Source of the DNA: Embiotoca jacksoni | Taxonomy: Eukaryota; Chordata; Actinopteri; Embiotocidae | Reading direction: 5' to 3' | Length of the DNA: 64,000 bases | Assembly: GCA_022577435.1 (NCBI GenBank) | Contig: JAKOON010000018.1 | Coordinates: 7,587,656 to 7,651,655, forward strand | Shown here: piece after piece, positions 59,750-64,000 of the stretch | How the letters are laid out: every line of letters begins with the position of its first letter | Position numbering within the stretch: the first letter of the stretch is position 1 | Program-made: the position numbers and the translations under genes | The notes under the pieces: generated by a model | What the model was told of the DNA's origin: nothing | What the model saw: only the letters and a program-made list of their open reading frames with translations | The model's database searches: none

Positions 59750-60400
59750 CATGTAGGATCTTATTACTCATATTCAGAAGCCGATAATTCATTCAGAGCC
59801 TTGAAGTGAATTAAAATAGCCACGAAAACGCAGGACCGTTAGAGCTGTCATGGATTAGCAGCCTTATGTCACTTTAATGTCTGAGCTGCAGGTGAACTCT
59901 TTATAAGAACTAGTTCTAATGAGGTTGAGTTATTTGGTGTTAACAAGCAGAGCAAGCCCACCTCCCTTCCTCTAAATGCTCCCAGAAGTGTTTCCAGTTG
60001 CACCACATTAAAGTTGGTAACATTCTTGTATCTGCAGCAGAGTAAAACTTAACACAAAACCCTCTGACTCCCCACTGTTCCCAGTTCACTCATTTTTATT
60101 AGCGAGGAACATTTCCCTTAATGACCTCAATCTGAACGGCCTTCTGTCTTCAGTTAATATCAGTTAACATCTGCAGCATAGCATCCTCTTAAAGTGTTTC
60201 TTAACTGTTGGAGTAAATTTGCCTTTGAGAGCCCAGGGCTTTTTTTTGCTTACAATTAACATTTTTAAAGGCCTCTAATGTCATAACACTTTTGTTTTAA
60301 TATGATCGTTCATCTGAGAAGCATCTGCAAGATAATGGCTTTCCCATGGCATATATTCAGCTCATTATTATTCTTGACCCAGGGCTAATTTAGTCCATCA
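59750..60400. promoter_or_regulatory. Two candidate regulatory patches
   Basis: 59755-59895 (CCGATAATTCATTCAGAGCC, GTGAATTAAAATAGCC, ATGGATTAGCAGCC) and 60205-60400 (CTTACAATTAACATTTT, GCTCATTATTATTC, GGGCTAATTTAG) are unique and homeodomain-word rich. Between them the sequence is ordinary. Texture-based call. Confidence 0.28.
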
Positions 60401-62384
60401 CATTTTTAATTTTTTTTCTACATTTACATTTTAGAGTCTTGGCTAACACTTGTATCTGGAGCTGTACCACTTGAGCAGGCTTCAATTTCAAGATCACCAA
60501 CTTTAGCAGCAATAGCTACAATATATTTGAAAAGTATGAATGTAATTCAACACATATTATTCATAAACCTCCATAGACTTACACTGAACATTTGCCTCTC
60601 AGGAAAAAGAGCAACTTTAGAAAGACTTAAAAATATATATCTGCATTGAAGCTGCTATAATCAATATTTCTTGTAATAACAACAGGCCAAATGGCTGTAT
60701 GAGCATTTTAGCATCTTTCAGCAAAATTGTTTGTGAAACTATGGCCGTCAGTGTTATTATTTGGTTCACTTTCAGCAGGATGGAGGAGTTCAGCCGAGCA
60801 CCAAATGGCCAACAGAAGATATTTATCTATCTGGTGAACATAATAAAACATTTAGCTAATACGTTTAGGGAAGACGTACAGTAAATTACTCCTCAGGAGT
60901 TGGTGGAGACCAAAGCCGAAGTAAAAGAGACTTTTCCTGAAATGTAGAGTCACCAATAAACGGACAAAGAAAAAGGGACAAAGTGGTGGGACAGAAAGTT
61001 TTGTGTTGGTCATTCTCTCTGGCTCCCCTCTTTTCTGTCAGCGTCAAAACTGAACATTTCTGTATGAAGTGAGTAAGATGTCATTTTACCCTATTTTGAT
61101 TTCATTTTTAATTGTATTCATTTTCATTTAGAGGATTTTAACAATGCAGCTTTTCAAAAGTGGAGCAGACAGAGCTTGGGATCTAAACTGATGCAGACTG
61201 TCAGTGTGGGCACTGTTGTTAAAAACGACTACTTCTTGTACTTTTTCTTTTCCCTCCCTTGAGCTGAACTGACAAAAACTTTCCATCTGCGGAGTCTTGT
61301 ACTGCTTCACGCTTTATGACCTGAGCGAGTCTGGGCTAACAATTCAGACACGTTTGAAAAAAATCATATAGGGTCCCGACTGGGTCCTGAGCCCGGACGA
61401 CAATCAGGAGGGTCTAGGTGTTCACTCTTCAACCCGTTCGGACTCCAGGCTAATCTGTGCCGACAGCTGGGTTACCGCAGTCCCACTTCGAATAATAATA
61501 AAACTCATCCAATGTGAGATAGCTTTAAATTCATCTGCTACCTGTGACCACTCTGGGATAACCCACTTCTGCAGGCTACAGTCTGCTTTAAAATGGTCCT
61601 GTGTGACATGGGGCTTTGCCCAGAGCCAAGAACCGAATTATAGTGCTTGAAGAAAACTGACGTGAGAGCCGCTTCAGGGAGCTATAATCAATCATAATTG
61701 CTCAAAGTAGGGTGCTGAGTGCACTGCTCACCTTCCCGCTGTGGCAGTCCCCTCACTGCTGGACTTGATCCATTCAGCTTTTTCCCCACAGTATGCTGAG
61801 GTGGACGACAGGCGGGAACGACAGCCGTGATGCCAGAAGTGCTCAAGTATTTTCCCCTCAGCATTTGCTGTATTACAACATGTTGGCTGAAGTCTTACCA
61901 TCATATTATTCACACAAGGCCCGGATGATTCCTGGGTCTTCGGTTACAGCGGACTCCTAAAATCTCCACCACACACACATTAACATTTGAAGAGGATGGT
62001 GCAGATATCAGTAGACCTTGCCTGGTAAATTATAGATCAGCTGGCAAACACAGCACTCTCTTTCACTGAGCTCGAGCATTTCGTGCTTCTTCACCACAAC
62101 ATTTTTTTTAAATGACTCTGACAATGAATAATGTATTGGTGGCAGTCATTTACACTCTTCATTTTTCTTTTCTTGATACAAAACACATGCACTGGTGCTG
62201 CTTCCAATATTAGTGGATCGGATCATTATGAGTTGTATAAACAACAATCATCAAAATGGTAATAATAATAATCAATTTGGTGAAGATGTTTTGCCATCTG
62301 TCATCCTAAATATTATTTCCATTAAGAGTTAATTTGACATTTTATGAAAGAATTTGCATATTCACTTGAAGATACCACTCTGGG
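60401..62384. other. Intergenic, nothing recognised
   Basis: No exon, no alignable repeat; AATAAT words at 62260-62275. Confidence 0.35.
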
Positions 62385-62440
62385 CATTTATTGTAAATGT
62401 GAAACTACTGCCAGCAGCTGGTTGGTTTCACTTAGCATAT
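62385..62440 (+). repeat. Interspersed repeat family E fragment
   Basis: CCAGCAGCTGGTTGG, CACTTAGCATATAGACTGG and AAACAAGGGGAACCAG correspond to the 'agcttagcataaagactgg' part of a common fish repeat. Confidence 0.5.
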
Positions 62441-62689
62441 AGACTGGAAACAAGGGGAACCAGTTTGCTTGCATATGTTCAGAGGTGACAAAATCCATCA
62501 GCCAGAACCTCTACAGCTCATTCATTACCATAATATATGTTGTTTGTTTATGCACTCAATCATGTCCCATTGCTTAATCCGTGCTGGATTGTGGTGGCGG
62601 CTAGCTGTGATTATAGTCTGGAAACCCTGTTCGTATGAAGGTTTGCTCAGCCACTCTGAAGGGCGGACCAATCAGTGACCAGTGGGTGT

Positions 62690-62915
62690 GGCCAACTGTG
62701 ATGACTTTGAGGTCAAGCATTTAGTCTGAATATAGTTTCAACAACAGCAGGGGTTGTAGAACATGCGACGCAGAACATATGTCATAAGGTGGTCAAAGCC
62801 GATTGGTTAAAGGATGCTCCAATAGTTCTAAAATTAACCCGACGTCTACGCCTAGTACGATGCAATGACTAGAAACAATCCTCAATGAAGTGTACCCAGA
62901 CCCATTTATTCACAC
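62690..62915 (-). repeat. Interspersed repeat family D, copy 3 (inverted)
   Basis: The reverse complement reads TGTTTCTAGTCATTGCATCG, GGCGTAGACGTCGGG, GGAGCATCCTTTAACCAATC and GGCTTTGACCACC, matching copies 1 and 2 in the same order. Confidence 0.6.
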
Positions 62916-64000
62916 AATGAATGTGGGTCGGATGATATGGTTACGTGGCAGCAGGCAAAGCAACGTCTTGTAGCTCCTCCGGGGCGATCCCAAAGGATTC
63001 CCACAGAAGTGCTCAGGAACCTTTATCCTTATCCACGATCTCCAGTTCTTTCAGTCCCTGCCCAAAACCTGTGATGATAGGTAAGGATTGGAACATCGAG
63101 AAGAGTGGACTGAGCCTGAAGGCAAAGCTCTTTGGGACGATAAAACACCCACATGCCTGATGCCTCTCCAATCCACGTCATCCCACACAGACACTTAATG
63201 TGCCAACCAGGACGCTCCATACGAGTGTAAAAATGACATATTGTGTCTAATATTTTTTATGTTGGACTGTTTCCTCGCCTTGTACAGTAACTCCCCCTGT
63301 TTCCAGTTTCTATGGTAAGCTAAGCTAACCTGGTGCTGGCTCTCGGTTAATTTTAACTTTACAGACACAAGATTTCCCTCATCTTTCTCTTTTAGCAAGA
63401 AAGCCAATTTTCCAAATATTCCCCCAAATGTCTGTCATGTCAGAAAAAGAAGTAGTCAGTACAAAAGCCATATGTCTTTCCTCCGCACAACCTACATATT
63501 TGTACATCTTGCCATTAATTGCAGGAGATAGGAAGTGGCCATTGCCTTCTATAGTGTTGAGCTTTCCCTCCAAGTTTCTCCCACTGACGTTATTAACAGC
63601 TCTGTTATGGCATCAGTCTGACTTATTCCCACAAGCACAAGATTGAAAAAAGGAACTGTTGGCCACACTGAGCCAGAGAGAGAGAGAGAGTTTGCCAACA
63701 GCACCAATCGACCTACTTCCGATTTTGCGGTGAAGATCAGTTTCAGGTTTTTGGCCAGTGGGTGGCTGCATGGTATGAATGTTTACCTCGTACAGGAAGG
63801 GTGGAAACATTTTTTGGTGCAGAGCAGAAACTCTGGGTTTCAGAGCCTCTGCAACCACAACCAATCACAAAGGAAAATCTCCCAAAGCCATTTGTGTGTG
63901 TGTGTTGTGTTTGTGTGTGTGTGTGTAATGAGTTACTCTCCAATGCTCTGACTTTGAAGCTTACAGTTTCTAGTCTTATCAGATCTATGGGGAGGTACTG
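62916..64000. other. Right edge: family E fragment, small simple repeats, no gene
   Basis: 63270-63345 is an inverted family E fragment (CCCCCTGTTTCCAGTTTCTA, GTAAGCTAAGCTAACC). A short GA run is at 63675-63690 and GT runs at 63893-63926. No exon supported. Confidence 0.4.

Overview
The window looks like a piece of a teleost (ray-finned fish) nuclear chromosome. The evidence is one clearly readable vertebrate gene with GT-AG introns, a pol III tRNA gene, long CA/GT and GA microsatellites, and many degraded repeats of kinds common in fish genomes (mariner relics, short inverted-repeat DNA elements, several multi-copy families). The rest is A+T-rich and non-coding. No bacterial, viral or CRISPR-type system is visible.

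Gene-bearing left end (about 0.35-4.9 kb). A broken cytidine deaminase (cda-like) fragment at 353-680 keeps one recognisable exon with a frame break and the first codons of the next, then runs into an A tract. A canonical tRNA-Cys(GCA) gene lies on the minus strand at 1394-1465. Divergent from it is the only intact protein gene I can support: pomp, the proteasome maturation protein. It has six coding exons between 1750 and 4666, encodes 141 residues (the same length as human POMP) and has a poly(A) signal at 4883. Intron 2 is largely an array of about 54 units with an 18-bp core. Read on the pomp strand each unit resembles the 5' end of U1 snRNA; read on the other strand most units contain a consensus 5' splice site.

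From about 4.9 kb to the right end I find no convincing coding exon: 59 kb of apparent gene desert. It holds (i) an orphan promoter-like cluster at 6.87-7.10 kb (NRF1, ZNF143-like, CRE and TATA elements); (ii) a CTCF-like motif at 8.9 kb; (iii) two decayed mariner transposase copies (26.7-27.5 and 49.5-50.2 kb), two inverted-repeat DNA elements (10.99-11.76 and 33.23-33.80 kb), and at least four home-grown repeat families seen by comparing parts of the window with each other; (iv) several long simple repeats; and (v) a dozen or so stretches of repeat-poor sequence rich in homeodomain, SOX and GATA-like words that look like conserved enhancers. Conservation cannot be tested here, so the enhancer calls are inference.

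The layout, a compact housekeeping gene beside a long non-coding domain with candidate enhancers, would fit the edge of a developmental regulatory domain whose target gene lies outside the window. The target cannot be named from this sequence.
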